Shown in pieces: positions 37,889 through 50,807 of a stretch of 64,000 bases of DNA. The DNA is from Trichoplax adhaerens (lineage: Eukaryota; Placozoa; Uniplacotomia; Trichoplacea; Trichoplacidae): assembly GCF_000150275.1 (NCBI RefSeq), contig NW_002060946.1, forward strand, positions 6,987,855 to 7,051,854. The letters run 5' to 3'. The notes beneath the pieces are model-generated. The model made no database searches and had not been told where the DNA came from. It saw nothing but the letters and a program-made list of their open reading frames with translations. The position numbers and the translations under genes are program-made. Position 1 is the first letter of the stretch; every line of letters begins with the position of its first letter.

Positions 37889-40800
37889 GTACTCGTTCGA
37901 TGAAGTAGCGTAAAATCAAGTCGGCTTTTCCAGATATTAATAGTGGCTGGTTCTTATAGCGAAAAGTGATATCGGCTAAAATTGACCTTGCAATACATTT
38001 TCGTGGATTAATTAATGGTCAATTAGCATGTAACTTTAGCTACATTACTAAAAAAGTAGAATCTGTAATTTCGCTTAATTAAGGTGCTTAAAAGGTATCA
38101 TGGCCGTAGAATTCGGATAGCTGAGATAAAGTAAATTTCTTTAGTTTATTTTTAATTAATTTATAACTGAGTTTATGGTATGTGGCCTTTTTGAACGCCA
38201 TAAATCATCTTGATGAGCAGTATCGTACGTTAGATAGTTTATCTTGTGTCGCCTTGATCACGCAAAATTGATTCACCGATACAATCAGTCTCGTAGTAAT
38301 CTTGATGCAGCTGTCTTTAATAATTTATAAATGTATCGATCTTAATCGAGCATCCTATTAGTTTTGCTTGTTGTCATGCGATAATTTCTGATATGTATGA
38401 TTAAATGCTATCGATTATGACTATGGTTTGACACTTTGATTTTAGATTTGTTATAAATTTATTACGGTATTCAATATTGTACACGGTTTCTGTTTTATCG
38501 GATTAACCGTGAAATTGCTGTATACGTATCCTCGTATATTCGTACGAAGTATGTAAGATAAAATGCTACCGTGCTAGTTTAGTAGAAATTATGATTATTT
38601 TGGGAGAAATTTAGCATCTATACTTTAACCCTTGTCTCGTAGCATTTGACAGATTTTTTTATTTACTGTTAAAATAATAAAAACATGATTTGGAATATCT
38701 TGTAATTTGAAACTAAAATTAACACATCAGCGTAGTAGAACTGTAGTAGTTTACAGGACTAAAAATATCCAACATTGCAAATACAATAATACTTGTGTTA
38801 AAGAATAATGTAAACTTAGAAATGTATGTTACCTACATTACCAGTGTAGTAAAGCCTACTAATCCTTTCTCACTTATTGAGTAGAGAAATATTTCATATA
38901 TTAACGGTATCCAATATGTCTTTGACAACGTGTATAGCTAACTAGTTACCTCAGCTCGCCATTTACCGCACGGTTATGCACCAAGGCATATGATTTCAAC
39001 TCAATTGGCAGTTTGATTCTTCATACAAACGTATACTGATTTCGCTGTGGATTTATTTTCACGATCGAACATCATACGAATTCTAACTTTCTGCTATAAA
39101 TTGAAAGCGGAATGAAAATTATCAAAGGAATTTATTTTATCCAAAGATTTTTTCCCCATTTGATGATATTTAAGCACATCGCATATTACAGTTTTAATCT
39201 AGTTCTATGTCTGTTCTCCACTTGAGCCGTCCATAGAGTGCAAAGGAATTCATCGACTCATTTCAGAGTTTCCAAAATAGTTTTGCGCTATCCTGCTATA
39301 CTGTCACTATTCTAGATCTTTTCTAGGCTTTTGAACCATTTGGCTTTGGCCGGTACAATACCATGGTTAAGGCTTGATGAAATCAGTTAAGTGCTGTAAC
39401 TTAAATGAATGGTATTAAAAGATTAAATTAATTCCTTCTGCGATAAGCAAATAAGATATGAATCGATTATACCATGTTTCTCCATGAATAAAGAACTCTC
39501 CTTAATATTAAATCATATTCATATCGACTCATAGTTGTTTCCTTCCACTAGCTGCCATATTAGGATACTTTGCACTACACGGCATACATGCATGTTATAC
39601 ATTAGTTTATAATTAATTTATACATCATAGAGTATTATTTATTTATTTAGTCATGAAGAAGGGCACCTGCAACGAAAACCATGGCGTCATACTGGCTCAT
39701 GACTGGCTATAGTAAATAATACTTTTGATTTGGCATTATTAATACATTAAAGTATGATCAGTGGCTCTCTCAGACTTTCTTTCCCTTTTGGTAGACCCAT
39801 CAGACAAGTGTACACGGTAGAATACACAGTTTCCTATATGTGCCAATGGCCTACAATACTTCAAAATCGATTAGAAAGCTATCGATATTCACAGTTGGTT
39901 ATGGTCATGTTATGGTATGGATTGCCGATGGGATAGCCTAAGGTGTCATTCATTTATGCTGACTGTAGGCAATTTCACCGGCAATTAATACCATAGCATG
40001 AATGTAAGATAGTCATTCCCCTGTAATATATCCGGGAATGCTTTACCTTGTAGAGCTGTTACAGCAACAATTATACGAGTAGTAACGGGAAACGACTGGA
40101 TTTAGGACAGAGTGTGCTGTAGTATTGATTACAGTGGTGTCGACTGCATATTAGCTAGTCAAGCGTAAAAGTGGAGTCGCTATGCTACTAGGAATGTTGT
40201 GTTTGCTTAGAGATTAACCCATATGCGCAATAAAAGGGTGCAATTTTCCTTTACCTGTAAATCTACTATTTCTGATGTCGGTTTGGAATTTACAATATTG
40301 GTATGGTATTCCTCAACTGCATTGTGGACTTATTGTATAGCGTAGAGCCTAGAGGTAAAAGAAAAGGCTTTATTCTTCCACAGTACCTCTGAGCATTTCC
40401 TTGTACAGAAGGAGGGTAACAAGGGAGCGAGAATCGGATCGCTTGGTAGACTAAGAGGATGGTTAATAGTTGGCCTTGGGTGATTGAACATTCATACGAT
40501 ATTACCCAGGGAATTATTCGGAAATTTCTCTTATAAGTTCCTAGTATAGCGTACTATTATAGTTATGTATTATCGGAATATGATAGGAACGTCTGGCCTA
40601 TTGAGATAGGAAGGGTTTGAAGTTGGGAATTGAAAGCATGCCCAAAAAGTATCGAATACGTATGTTGAATCGCTGTGACTAGCCGGAGTACCGAGATTAT
40701 TCCTTTTAATTGATTTATCTAGTGGAGGATACTACTGTCAAAGTAGAGCATGTCCACCTGATAGTAGACTGTCCATTGACTCAACATTAAACGGCATGTT

Positions 40801-41763
40801 GGCTAGAGAAAACGCTGTTGTCCATTGAAGTAGCCAAATGATCAGTGGCGCCATTTGGCATCAGACACAAGAAACTGAAAGTAGAACATTTCCACATGTG
40901 ACAATCTACTGTATCCTATTGGGCAGTTTGCTCAACAATAATGTTGATGCTGCCATGCTGGCATGTTGATTTATTATTGGATTGTCACTTTATTGACATG
41001 AAGTGGCAGAGTAGCTTGAAAGTGATCTAGTGTATTGTATAAGAAGCGAAGCGACGCTGGCATCGGATAGACTACCGTCTGGACGCAGTCAATACAATAC
41101 AGTGTACAGTACACTAGTACAAACTACTCCAGTCTTTTTTTTAGTACTGTAACAATCTGGCCACCACTCTCCAGTACGGACATCGATCTCACTTTGTGCG
41201 TCATACGTTTGCACTTGAGTGGTTGTCTGATTGACGCTACTACTCTTTGTAGTCTATTATTGTGGTCGCATAGCGGGAATAATGTCGTCATCATTAGCGT
41301 CAACCATGGATGGATACAGTCTAAAACTTGTAACGCACCGACGATCGTGTTGATACAGTATGCAGACGACAATTGAATACTGTACTGTGCCACTTGGCGA
41401 TGGCAGTGGGTCTCTTTCTGCTGTAAATTATCCATATTGGATCAGGATTAGTCAGGACAATTGGGGATTGCATTGCTAAATCCACCGTCATTCTTTTCTT
41501 TCATACTGTACACTGTAGATCGCCCTACTGTAGATTATCGCTCTGTCACTCACTACGCAAGGACACTTTAAAATCAAGGAGTTGCTACTTAGAGCATTTC
41601 ATTCTTTCACTTATTCAGAAGAAGTTGGTTGGTTAGGAAAGGAAAATTCTCAGTGAAAATTCAGATTCATTAACGCCAATTGATTACCACAGTCTTGGAT
41701 ATATTTCCTTGTGGCTCCAATAGTATTGATACTGCTATCAATTGGCCATATTACGCTACCACG
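37889..41763. other. Intergenic region with moderately higher GC at its right end
   Basis: No gene was recognised. Short frames at 39754-39936 (+) and 41124-41435 (-) lack homology cues and splice context. From about 40.9 kb onwards TACTGTAC/TACAGT words and inverted repeats become frequent. Confidence 0.4.
40898..40988. repeat. Imperfect palindrome, possible MITE core
   Basis: Outer arms GTGACAATC (40898-40906) and GATTGTCAC (40980-40988) enclose a second imperfect stem: CAATAATGTTGATGCTGCCA against TGGCATGTTGATTTATTATTG (40936-40979). It could fold into a long hairpin; no target duplication was assigned. Confidence 0.4.
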
Positions 41764-44700
41764 ATGGATCGACTATTCCTACTCTTATTTCTTTGCATTA
41801 ATCTCTTCAACTTGGCAGGTAAGCGCAATATTGAATTTCGTCTTGGGATCATTGCGTACTCAGTAGAATCAGTAATAGCAGTTGAAATAGTTTTTTGATA
41901 GTGGAAAAACAGACTAATCATGGAATTACTCCTACGAAGATGGATCATCATCATTCCAAAAATGTTAACAAGTCATCATTTAAATCTCGATCTTGTCAGT
42001 AGACTTCATTAGGTTATTGTTCCACCAAGGACCAATTAGTAGAAGACAGGATACAATCATTGCTTTCGTGTTGACTTTCATCCAATGCTGATCGTGATAA
42101 TTGTGGTAATCCTTGCTTTGACGCATCAAGTCGTCAATGCACTATAACGGTAGACATGTTTCTAGCATCTTCTGAAAAAGACGGTCTTAAGAGAAAAAAA
42201 AATAGAATAAAACCGATATGAACGTTGTGTAGAATCTGGTAGAATTTTCGTGCAGTAGACGTATACGCGTAGATAGCGCAAGCGAACTGATAAACTATTA
42301 TTTAAAGAATGACTGAACACAATCAGTGTAATAACTAAACCGTCAGCAAATAGTCTTGTTCAATTCAGTAGATTAAAATGAACCGATTAAATCAATAGGC
42401 TGGCCATAGTGGCTAAAAAAATCAGTCAATTTCTTGAAAAGCCAATTCACACTGTCTTGTCGAAGAATATCAATGTTTATGCATGGCGAAATGTTGATAT
42501 TGTACAGTACGATAGAAATATCCAGCTATTGTTCATAGAACACAGATGGTCGCCATCCATTACTCTACTCTCTTAATCATACTGGTGATCAACTCTAGTC
42601 CTATTTTTGAGCACTTATCTTATTCTCTTAACCTTATCAACGTAGATATGCAGTTCATTAAATGAATTAGGTCTGTCGAAATAAGAAATGATCATCATTC
42701 TTGCTCTAATCAGAAGAGCAAGTACATCAATACTTCCAATAGTATTTATACGCGTGTTCTATTGGCTATGGCTATAAGTGTAGCGATCAGTTCTTGAAAA
42801 ATAATCTAGTTTGGTGTAATTGCTTGTATACCGTACGCATGATGAAGTGGAAGTTAAGTTAATAAACTCAATTGCATTTCTTCATAATATGCTAATGTAA
42901 CTGTTACATCCTGTTATGTAATCATCATTTTCAATGTCTTCAACGTGCTGCTTGGAAACCAGATAAAATTGCTATTACATCATTCTGCTTCTGGGAACTG
43001 CTGTTAGTAAACATTACACCCAGTACAGAGGATATTGTACACTGTACAGTAAAGACGCGTATGAGAAAAAATTTATAATTAATTAACCGCTTTTAAGTTT
43101 ATTTTTTTAAATATACTGTAAATAATCAAAATTGTTTGATCAACCTAGCCTGATAGTATCAATCCAGATAGTATTTATTTATACTGTATAATAGTGGAGA
43201 GATCCGTCCAAAATCAATTTCCAACTGTAGATGCTGTACTACGGCTGATGATGGCAATAAATATCAGTAAAATTACCTTCACAGTCCTTAATAATCCTAT
43301 TTGCATGTTGAATAAACAAATGTTACTATTTGGATATTTCAATCGTTGCAGTGAAAGCACCGTTTTCACGACCCTCTTAATACCATCGTTGACTGGAGGC
43401 CAACGTATATTTTGATTGTAATAGTTATCCGAGACGTGCTCACTCTTAAAGTATAACTTGCCAAAAAATCCGTTCGTAAATACTTGACGATAACTTGAAA
43501 TAGGATCATAATAGTGCTGCCCACTATTGTATTGAACTTTGGTTAGATAGCACTGTCAATGTACGAATAGTTTGCTTTTATCTTATCTGGTTCAAGAAAA
43601 CGACAAGGTATCATAGCGGGATGGTCTTTCTATCGATTGCAAAATCAAATTTTGAGTAGCTATAGTTTACTCTGTATCAAACAATACGAGTATAGCAGAC
43701 AACATTAGTACTTGTACAGCGCTGCATAAAAATATTCCACTAAAATGATGAAAAATACAATAAAAAACTCCGAAATTATCAACATTCAACTCTGCCACAT
43801 GTGATAGCGTCGATTGATAATATAATTTTAATTCAACTTTACGTAACGAAAATTACTAATATAATAACTGTTGTATTATTTATGACTCGAGTACTAAGCG
43901 CAATGATATACTTATTTGGAAATGGTAATTAACTTATTCTTCTTTACTTTGAAATATACAGATTCTTTTGGCATAGAACTTGACGACAGTTACAGTGCAA
44001 GGCGCGGTAAACCGTTTAGCGTCAAAGTTAAAATTGTAGGAGGTACACCACCTTTTAAATACCTCTGGAAATTTAATGGGACAACAGTTTCGACAAAGGA
44101 AACCTTTCGAATCGAAAAGGTAGCACTTCAAGATGGTGGTGACTATTATTGTCAAGTTACCGATTCTAAGAACAAAGTTGCCACAACAACTTTCACTCTG
44201 AATATAACATGTAAGTTTGCATTTTCATAGCTTTCCAAGCTAGTATTGATCGTAAACGATTAATTGAAGTTTTTAACAGTGGTGATGGTGATTATATATA
44301 GTGATTTGTATTTCATGCTGATAGAATTTTACTACATGTTGTATCAATTGTTTCTTGCACTATATTAATATACTGTATATAGATTTAGACACCACTGATT
44401 CCCAAGAAAAAATCAATGTCATTACGGTTAACCGTAGTGGCAATGCATTACTGGATGCTAGTGCCAATTGCTACACTAGTGGAATGATGAGAAACTGGAG
44501 TGTTACAGTGAGTCCAGACTGCGTAAACATCAATTACACCGACCCATTAGTGTCATTAGATACTGGTACTAACATGTACGAATTGCAAAATGGTTCATTC
44601 GTAATTGAAAATGTTGAAATTAAAGATCGCAAAAAATGCTTTATCTGTTCAATATTCTGTGGAAGCATACATGCCGAATTAAGATATCGTTTGAACGTAA

Positions 44701-47044
44701 TATGTAAGTATCGAGATTTTAATATTTGCTGTAACGTAATTTTACGGTATCGTGACACGATCATGCGTATATATACGTGTATATTCAGTAGATCAAAATC
44801 TTAAATCCTAGCTATAAATAGAGTTTTGACCCACTATTTACTTAAGGCTGTGAACTCTATTGTTGACTATACGTTGTACCACTGCTAATTATAGTCAAAT
44901 AATATAAAATTGTATCGTTATTTTCTATATTATAGACTTCAACGGATTTTCAGATTTCCCGAAATCACAGATAACAATCAATCAGTCTTCAACTTTAGAC
45001 TTGAATTGTAGTGCTGATGGAAATCCGCCCCCACGTGTAGGTTGGTTTAAATCATCTGTTCAACTTGGTCATGGCTGGAAGTATGGTACAGCATCATATA
45101 AAATTGCCAATGCTACTCGAAATGCAACGGGAGTGTATACATGCAAGATTAAAGCTGGAAACTTTAATCCGGAATTATCGAACAGTACCACTATTGTTGT
45201 CCAGTGTAAGATTTACGTTCGCTATTTTTCTTCGTCGTTCTTGCGATATTGACGAATTATAGCATATTTATTGATTGTATAGCTGTAATCGAAGTTAATG
45301 CAGATCCAGATGAGAAACATTGAAGCCGTCATGCTTAATTCGCTATAAGATAGACAAAAGAATTACTTAGTAGTTGATGCACTTACTATAAGAACTGCGT
45401 ATTTTATGTTTAATTTAATCAAGTAAAAATTATTTCTATTTTAATACAGATATTGATAATAAATTAATCTTTCATCGCACAAAGGCTGACATGCCTCGTC
45501 TGGGTTCGAAGTTGCCTTATGAGCTTAGTTGTACAGCGCAAGGCTATCCAGTTCCTACCTTTAAGTGGTATAAAGATCAGAAGAATTACGATAATGATGT
45601 AACCAGTCTGCCCAATCATAATACGAGTACAATAACTTGGAAAAGATTTACTGCTGCTAATAATGGTATTTATACATGTCAAGCTACCAATATCGTAAAG
45701 TCGGTTTCGAGCAGCAAAGCTGTCTTTCTTTATGGTATGCTTAGTTTTAAAGCTATTACATTTATACGTAAATTATTCGAAAATGAGACTACCACCTATT
45801 ACAGTTTTGCTTTGTTCCAACGTAACCAATTTCGATTACCAGCTCAAAATCAATGGCTTGAACTAGTAAAAATTGGATCTAATTTATGTTAAATTTTTTT
45901 TAATTTTAAAATTCATAGAACCTGCTAAGATCACTGTTGCCCCTTTTAACAATCACCATCCTATACAAGAAGTGGAATTTGGGAAATATATCAACATAAC
46001 TTGTTCAGCTACTGGTTTTCCAACTGCTGAAGTAAAATTAGAAATACAGGACAAAAATATGCATACTAGCGAATCCAATACGAAGGAGGGAAAATCATCA
46101 GCTTCCCTATATCACTTATTTGAAATGAGTGACAACAATTCAAATGTTATTTGCACGGCTAGTATCACTTTTCGAGGGCATGCCTATTTCACTGTGCGGA
46201 GCTCTCATCTTATAATAGTACGTAGTATGAAAGGATCACCTGTGGGTAAGAATATTACTATGCATTTGTATAGATGCAAATTGAATTTATAGAAAGTAGT
46301 AGTGTTAAATCACTTACAATAGTGCAACGTGTAAGCTGAATTGTTGATATTTCATTTTACACTCGGCATTTCATTGTTATGCTATACAGTTATCGCTACA
46401 AATAGTAATAGAAATATATTATGTATCCTTGTAATAAATTTAATTTGATAACTAAGATGTTGGTTTACTTTTCGTTAATTTAGCCACCGGATTGGGCATA
46501 TTTTTTGGAGCTTTGTTAACAATTTTGTTGATCTATTTGATCTACAAGCGCAAATATAGAGTAATTAAATCATACTTTAAAAGAACTGGTAAGATTATTT
46601 GATATACGACATTCCATTAGTGTACAGAGAGTTTTCTACCATAGCATTTTATTGAATATGGCTATCAATCGATTGAGTGAGTTTTATAATCCTTAAATAA
46701 TGGCTTATTTCAATAGATTATTCCAAAATGGACAGTACCTATGCTTCCAATGGTATTAATGGCTGTCACTCTGGTGATTCTCGTACTTATAAAAATAAAA
46801 TTCCTTGGCATAAGCGCATGAAAGTTAGCGTTAATAAACTTCGTAACTTGGATATTGAGGATGATGATTGGGATATTCAGTGTCACGATGGAGATCAGGA
46901 TCATTCAAGAGAAGTTAGTAATAGCGTATATCTAAATTGTTTTAGTGATAGTAAGTGATTTTACTTGTCATTTTTTTAGAACTATTCTTACCTAAATATT
47001 ATTGCATTCTTTTAATAGGGCGAAAGTGGAGGGCTAATTTCTAA
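41764..47044 (+). CDS. Single-pass Ig-domain receptor
   Basis: Nine exons, all phase 1: signal peptide 41764-41818 (MDRLFLLLFLCINLFNLAG); Ig1 43962-44210; Ig2 44383-44703; Ig3 44936-45205; Ig4 45450-45734; Ig5 45919-46245; TM 46484-46588 (GIFFGALLTILLIYLIYKRK); tail 46717-46950; last 47019-47044 (RKWRANF-stop). One-domain-per-exon with phase-1 borders is typical of Ig receptors. Ig3 (DLNCSADGNPPPRVGWF..GVYTC) and Ig4 (ELSCTAQGYPVPTFKWY..GIYTC) are canonical I-set; Ig1, Ig2 and Ig5 are divergent. The tail carries YSKM and YLN motifs resembling SH2-binding sites. It is probably a cell-adhesion or recognition receptor; the orthologue is not identified. Confidence 0.9.
41819..43961 (+). other. 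2.1-kb first intron of the Ig receptor gene
   Basis: This is the longest intron of the gene. Around 43200-43270 there is a short frame reading TADDGNKYQ followed at once by TAA; it resembles an Ig F-strand motif and may be a dead exon. There are many TACTGTA words. Nothing else was recognised. Confidence 0.45.
43962..44210 (+). CDS. Ig1 exon lacking the first disulphide Cys
   Basis: An Ig-like domain with the W (KYLWKFNG) and the DGGDYYCQV F-strand motif. The B-strand position that should hold Cys reads SVKVKIVGG, so the canonical disulphide cannot form. The other residues are well conserved, so this looks like a tolerated loss and not decay. Confidence 0.82.
44383..44703 (+). CDS. Ig2-like cysteine-rich exon
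   Basis: A 321-nt exon, phase 1/1, with a beta-rich Ig-size sequence: SANCYTSG, NWSVTVSPDC, GSFVIENVEIKD then KKCFICSIFCG. It has six or more cysteines and a C-F-I-C cluster where the usual DxGxYxC motif should be, so it is a divergent Ig-like domain with possible extra disulphides. Confidence 0.7.
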
Positions 47045-48209
47045 ATCTAATCGAACAGCGGGCAATACTTTTTCCACGGACATTTAGTTTGAAGAAAGAA
47101 CTATTCGTTGTAAATTTTTACTATTAAGATATTAATAGATCATTAAATATTGGTTGAATAATTATATATATAATGAGACTTCTAACAGCTAAAATTGCCT
47201 TATGTTTGGTATATTTGTAGTTGTACATTGCCAATTTTATAAGATACTTTCTCGTTTTTGATGTTAAAAGTTCATTAAGCTCAACGTAGAAATTTTGTAT
47301 CGATATAGAGGATTAAACAAAATGATAACTTAGACGAGGCCACTTGCAGAGTGTCCATCTTTACTCTTAACTTATCGTAACAATTGTATATTGTCAAGCT
47401 TAATACTGCCAATCTGCTAGCGGTATTAGTTGAAATCGGTTACATTATTTTGTGTATAGGTACTACAGCTATCTAAAAGTAATGCATTTCAGCCACCACC
47501 ACATAAGTATGTTATACAAAATGTAATGCAATTTGTTAAAGGTAGCAGCCGTTATGATTATTTTTTCTGTACTTGAGGTTAAATAAGCTTTTAGCAGTAA
47601 ACTTCTTGCAGTATAAATATTATTAAGTTACGCCGAAACAGATTAAGAAGCCTTGTAACTAATATTTACTTAATACAAGATTGCGGTGCTATGACTTGAA
47701 ATAAGTTTAAATAAATCTGGAGATATTAAATTTTATGTCTTCCTCTATGAATTACAATCTGTAGGGAGTAGGGAGGAATAAGTAATACTCTGGCAAGATA
47801 ACTATATTCTAGTGAGTAGGTGCGTTGTATAGTAACTATTTGAGTATATACTAGTGCAAATTTATTTTTTTCTACTTTACTCTATCATACTACTGCACTA
47901 CTATATTATCTAGTGCAAAATAGCATATGATAGTATAGTAGTAGGCGTAGTATACTATATATCATACTATACTTCAGCGAAGAAAAAAATCTATATAGCT
48001 TATACTTTTAATTATAAGGGCCGTAAGCCTAGCAGTGACTCAGTCCAGTAGAGCATAGTCATCTAGGCAGTTCATCACTGGACATTGACGTAGGTATGCT
48101 CATAGTAGAGTACAGACACATTATCCAGCAAGCATTAAATTTACGTAAATTTAACATTTACAGTAATGCGAATAAACTGCACACTGTTTGCGTATCTGCA
48201 AAATCCGTG
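47045..48209. other. Intergenic, with palindromic TAGTATA-rich stretch
   Basis: The 3' flank of the Ig receptor. Between about 47820 and 47990 TAGTATA/TATACTA words alternate on both strands and the sequence TCTAGTGCAAA recurs, giving several small inverted repeats. No coding sequence was seen. Confidence 0.4.
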
Positions 48210-48651
48210 TGTCACAAACCAGCTTCGTGACAAGGATAACGTAAAACAAATCTCTAAATTACTATAGTCTCCGGGATTCAGTATCCCTTAGCTACCTCAC
48301 AAGAATTTAGACGCCTTTGATTCTACGTTAAACTCAACTAGACAATTGAGAACTATTTTATTCAACTATCTGACGGGTTTATATACCCTTCTACAGCAGC
48401 TAACAATCATGAGTCATCTTATAAAAATACTTGGGTGAGAACATCTACTAACTAATTTTTCACAGTCGGACTACAATATGTCCATTCACAGAATCATTTC
48501 AGTGCACATTACACCACAGCATTAAATTTACTGTAACACATTTACAATTAGAGCAATTTCTATTGTAAGTAACTAGTTGTAATATATTATCACTATATTA
48601 TATTAACCAAATTTAGATAGCTATTTCTTCACGGTAGTTCGTACCGTGACA
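48210..48651 (+). mobile_element. Solo LTR, family 1, copy 2
   Basis: 442 bp, closely matching the element at 5166-5600 over its whole length. It has the same TGTCAC..GTGACA ends and its own perfect target duplication CCGTG (48205-48209, 48652-48656). TATATA is at 48380-48385. The poly(A) motif has changed to ATTAAA (48521-48526). It also has a short insertion (TTAGC) after CAGTATCCC relative to copy 1. Confidence 0.85.
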
Positions 48652-48656
48652 CCGTG

Positions 48657-50807
48657 GATAAATCTTCGTATGGTGTACGCATATATCAGATATCTTTATA
48701 ATGCGATATCACGTTGTAACAGAGATTTAACTATTTAGAAGACCAAAATCAGTTGAGTAGTAATGTATTTTATAAGTTAATTAAAGAACTATTATGTGCG
48801 GCACTTTTAATTGGCTTAATATCCAAATTTTCCGAAATTCAGCGGTAACAAAAATGCAAATGTTCGCCGTTTTACTTGAATGGAAATTTTAACATCGTAT
48901 CATACTACCTGATAAGCTACTTTAAAATTTATCGTATTTTCGACATTAAGGTGAAAATTAAATAAAATCTTATCATTAATAAAGTAACTACTTAATTAAA
49001 CTGGATTTGTTAATTTTTAGAAAACCACCGAAGTTCTATTCAGCTTTTGGAGAATTGTTTCGTTTCTAAGCGAGCCAGCTATTGCATAGGTTTATTCATC
49101 AAGTTGGTCACAGTATCCACAGGATTATGGTTCTAAATAAAATACAAGTGCATAGCAGACCAGTTAAAGTTCGACTCCATGATGTTGATTAAAGTTTGAA
49201 ATACTTGGGTGTATGGGAAGTTAAAGCAAATTCCGTGGACTTTACTAGCTGATCGAAAAAGATCCATAATGTAACTCGTCGCTAATTGGTAACTTTAGAA
49301 ATTTTTTCTAAAGGCTAGCCCGAGTACTAAATATCGACATTGCACCACAGTAGTCTATTGTGATTTATCAAGTAAAACATAGCTGATATAAATGATTGTA
49401 TGTATTTTTCCGTTTAAATATCTAGTCTTCAGTGTAAGGTCGACTTTTATTACTGCACTTCTCTCATTGGCTGTACTCATTCTTTTTCTACGTACAGTAC
49501 CGAGCCATAACATAATGGTTTTTAGCTACAGTGATTGAAAGATTTTTAAATTACTTTGATAGACTTTATGTATTCTTACACTTAACTATCAATTGAAGAG
49601 GTAAATGATTTATATCTGCTAGTATAACTAATGGTTAGATTAAAATACTAAAAAATATTTCAATTGTATTAACGAGCGATTTATCGCATTAAAGAATATT
49701 GCTAGAATGATGTTTAGCTATTGCTTAGGTCAAGGCAAAGTTCTATATGTGCATCTTGTAATATAATATAACGGAAAGTGGATACAAATCGTGAAATTGA
49801 TATTTGGCAATTACCGTACATGAGAATGTGTAACGTTACCGAAATTAATTAACTTAAATAGTTATTGACGTTAGTATAGGTGATTCTAAATTAGTTAAGA
49901 TATCTAGATAATTATAATAACGTTATCGACAAAAGGTATATGAAAAATATATTCAGTTATTATTTATGCTTTATATAGGAAAGTAGATCATAATACGCGG
50001 CACATTAGTGTCAGCAGTAGCTGCTAATGTACTAGTTAGGAAGTTTTAATTGCTGGTAAGGTATTAGAATACATTTTAAATAAGTTGTATACGAAGTAAG
50101 GTCTTTCTGTAATTGTTCGCTCTTATCCTCGGAATTATTAAATTGAAAATTTAAATGGTATGGTAAAAATTTCTTCGGATATTTAGATAATTGAGCTAGC
50201 AAATTTCATGGTTTCATTCACCTTCAAGATCCTCGTCATATGAATATCTTCATCTTTAACATAAAAAATATAAATTACTTTTAATGCAGAGAGATGAGAA
50301 ACTTTTTTCTATGATCACTATTTAGCTTAAATTAACCTTAAGCATATAGAGACAATAAGTAAGTGCATGTACTGATGACATTGCTAAAAATTCTATTAGT
50401 ACTCCGCTGCTTCATTTATTGTAACCATATGTTAGTATTGTTAATTAACTGTTCGCATATTTGATTTTAATATTTATAGTTCTCGTAACGGATATTAAAT
50501 AGAATTTATATCAATCCCAGTAGGTGATCATATAGTTTCTTAAAAGAGTTTGCTAATAAATCTTTGAATTTTATGAGGATGCGAAATAATGTAAGTTCTA
50601 ATCATACCATGATATAATATAGCCGCCTTAACTTTTGATTCTTGACTCTTTGGGCTATCAAACTTATTTTTATTTAATCTTTGGGCATTCTACAAGTAAA
50701 TAACTTATATTGGATATATTTCGATGGAAATAGTTGAAATTTAGATCCAAATTTTGCACTGTTTCATCTCCTCGTGAAAAATACATACTAAGTACACATT
50801 TCCCTAC
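48657..50807. other. Intergenic / 3' region of GPCR B
   Basis: AT-rich. Terminal coding exon(s) of GPCR B should lie here on the minus strand. A candidate ends in TAA near 50188 and reads DEDIHMTRILKVNETMKFASSII, starting in phase 1 near 50258, but the intermediate exon was not found. Confidence 0.35.

Noticed and set aside
41124-41435. A 103-codon minus-strand ORF
   Set aside because: No recognised motif, no partner exons, and it lies in a repeat-rich stretch; treated as chance or transposon debris.
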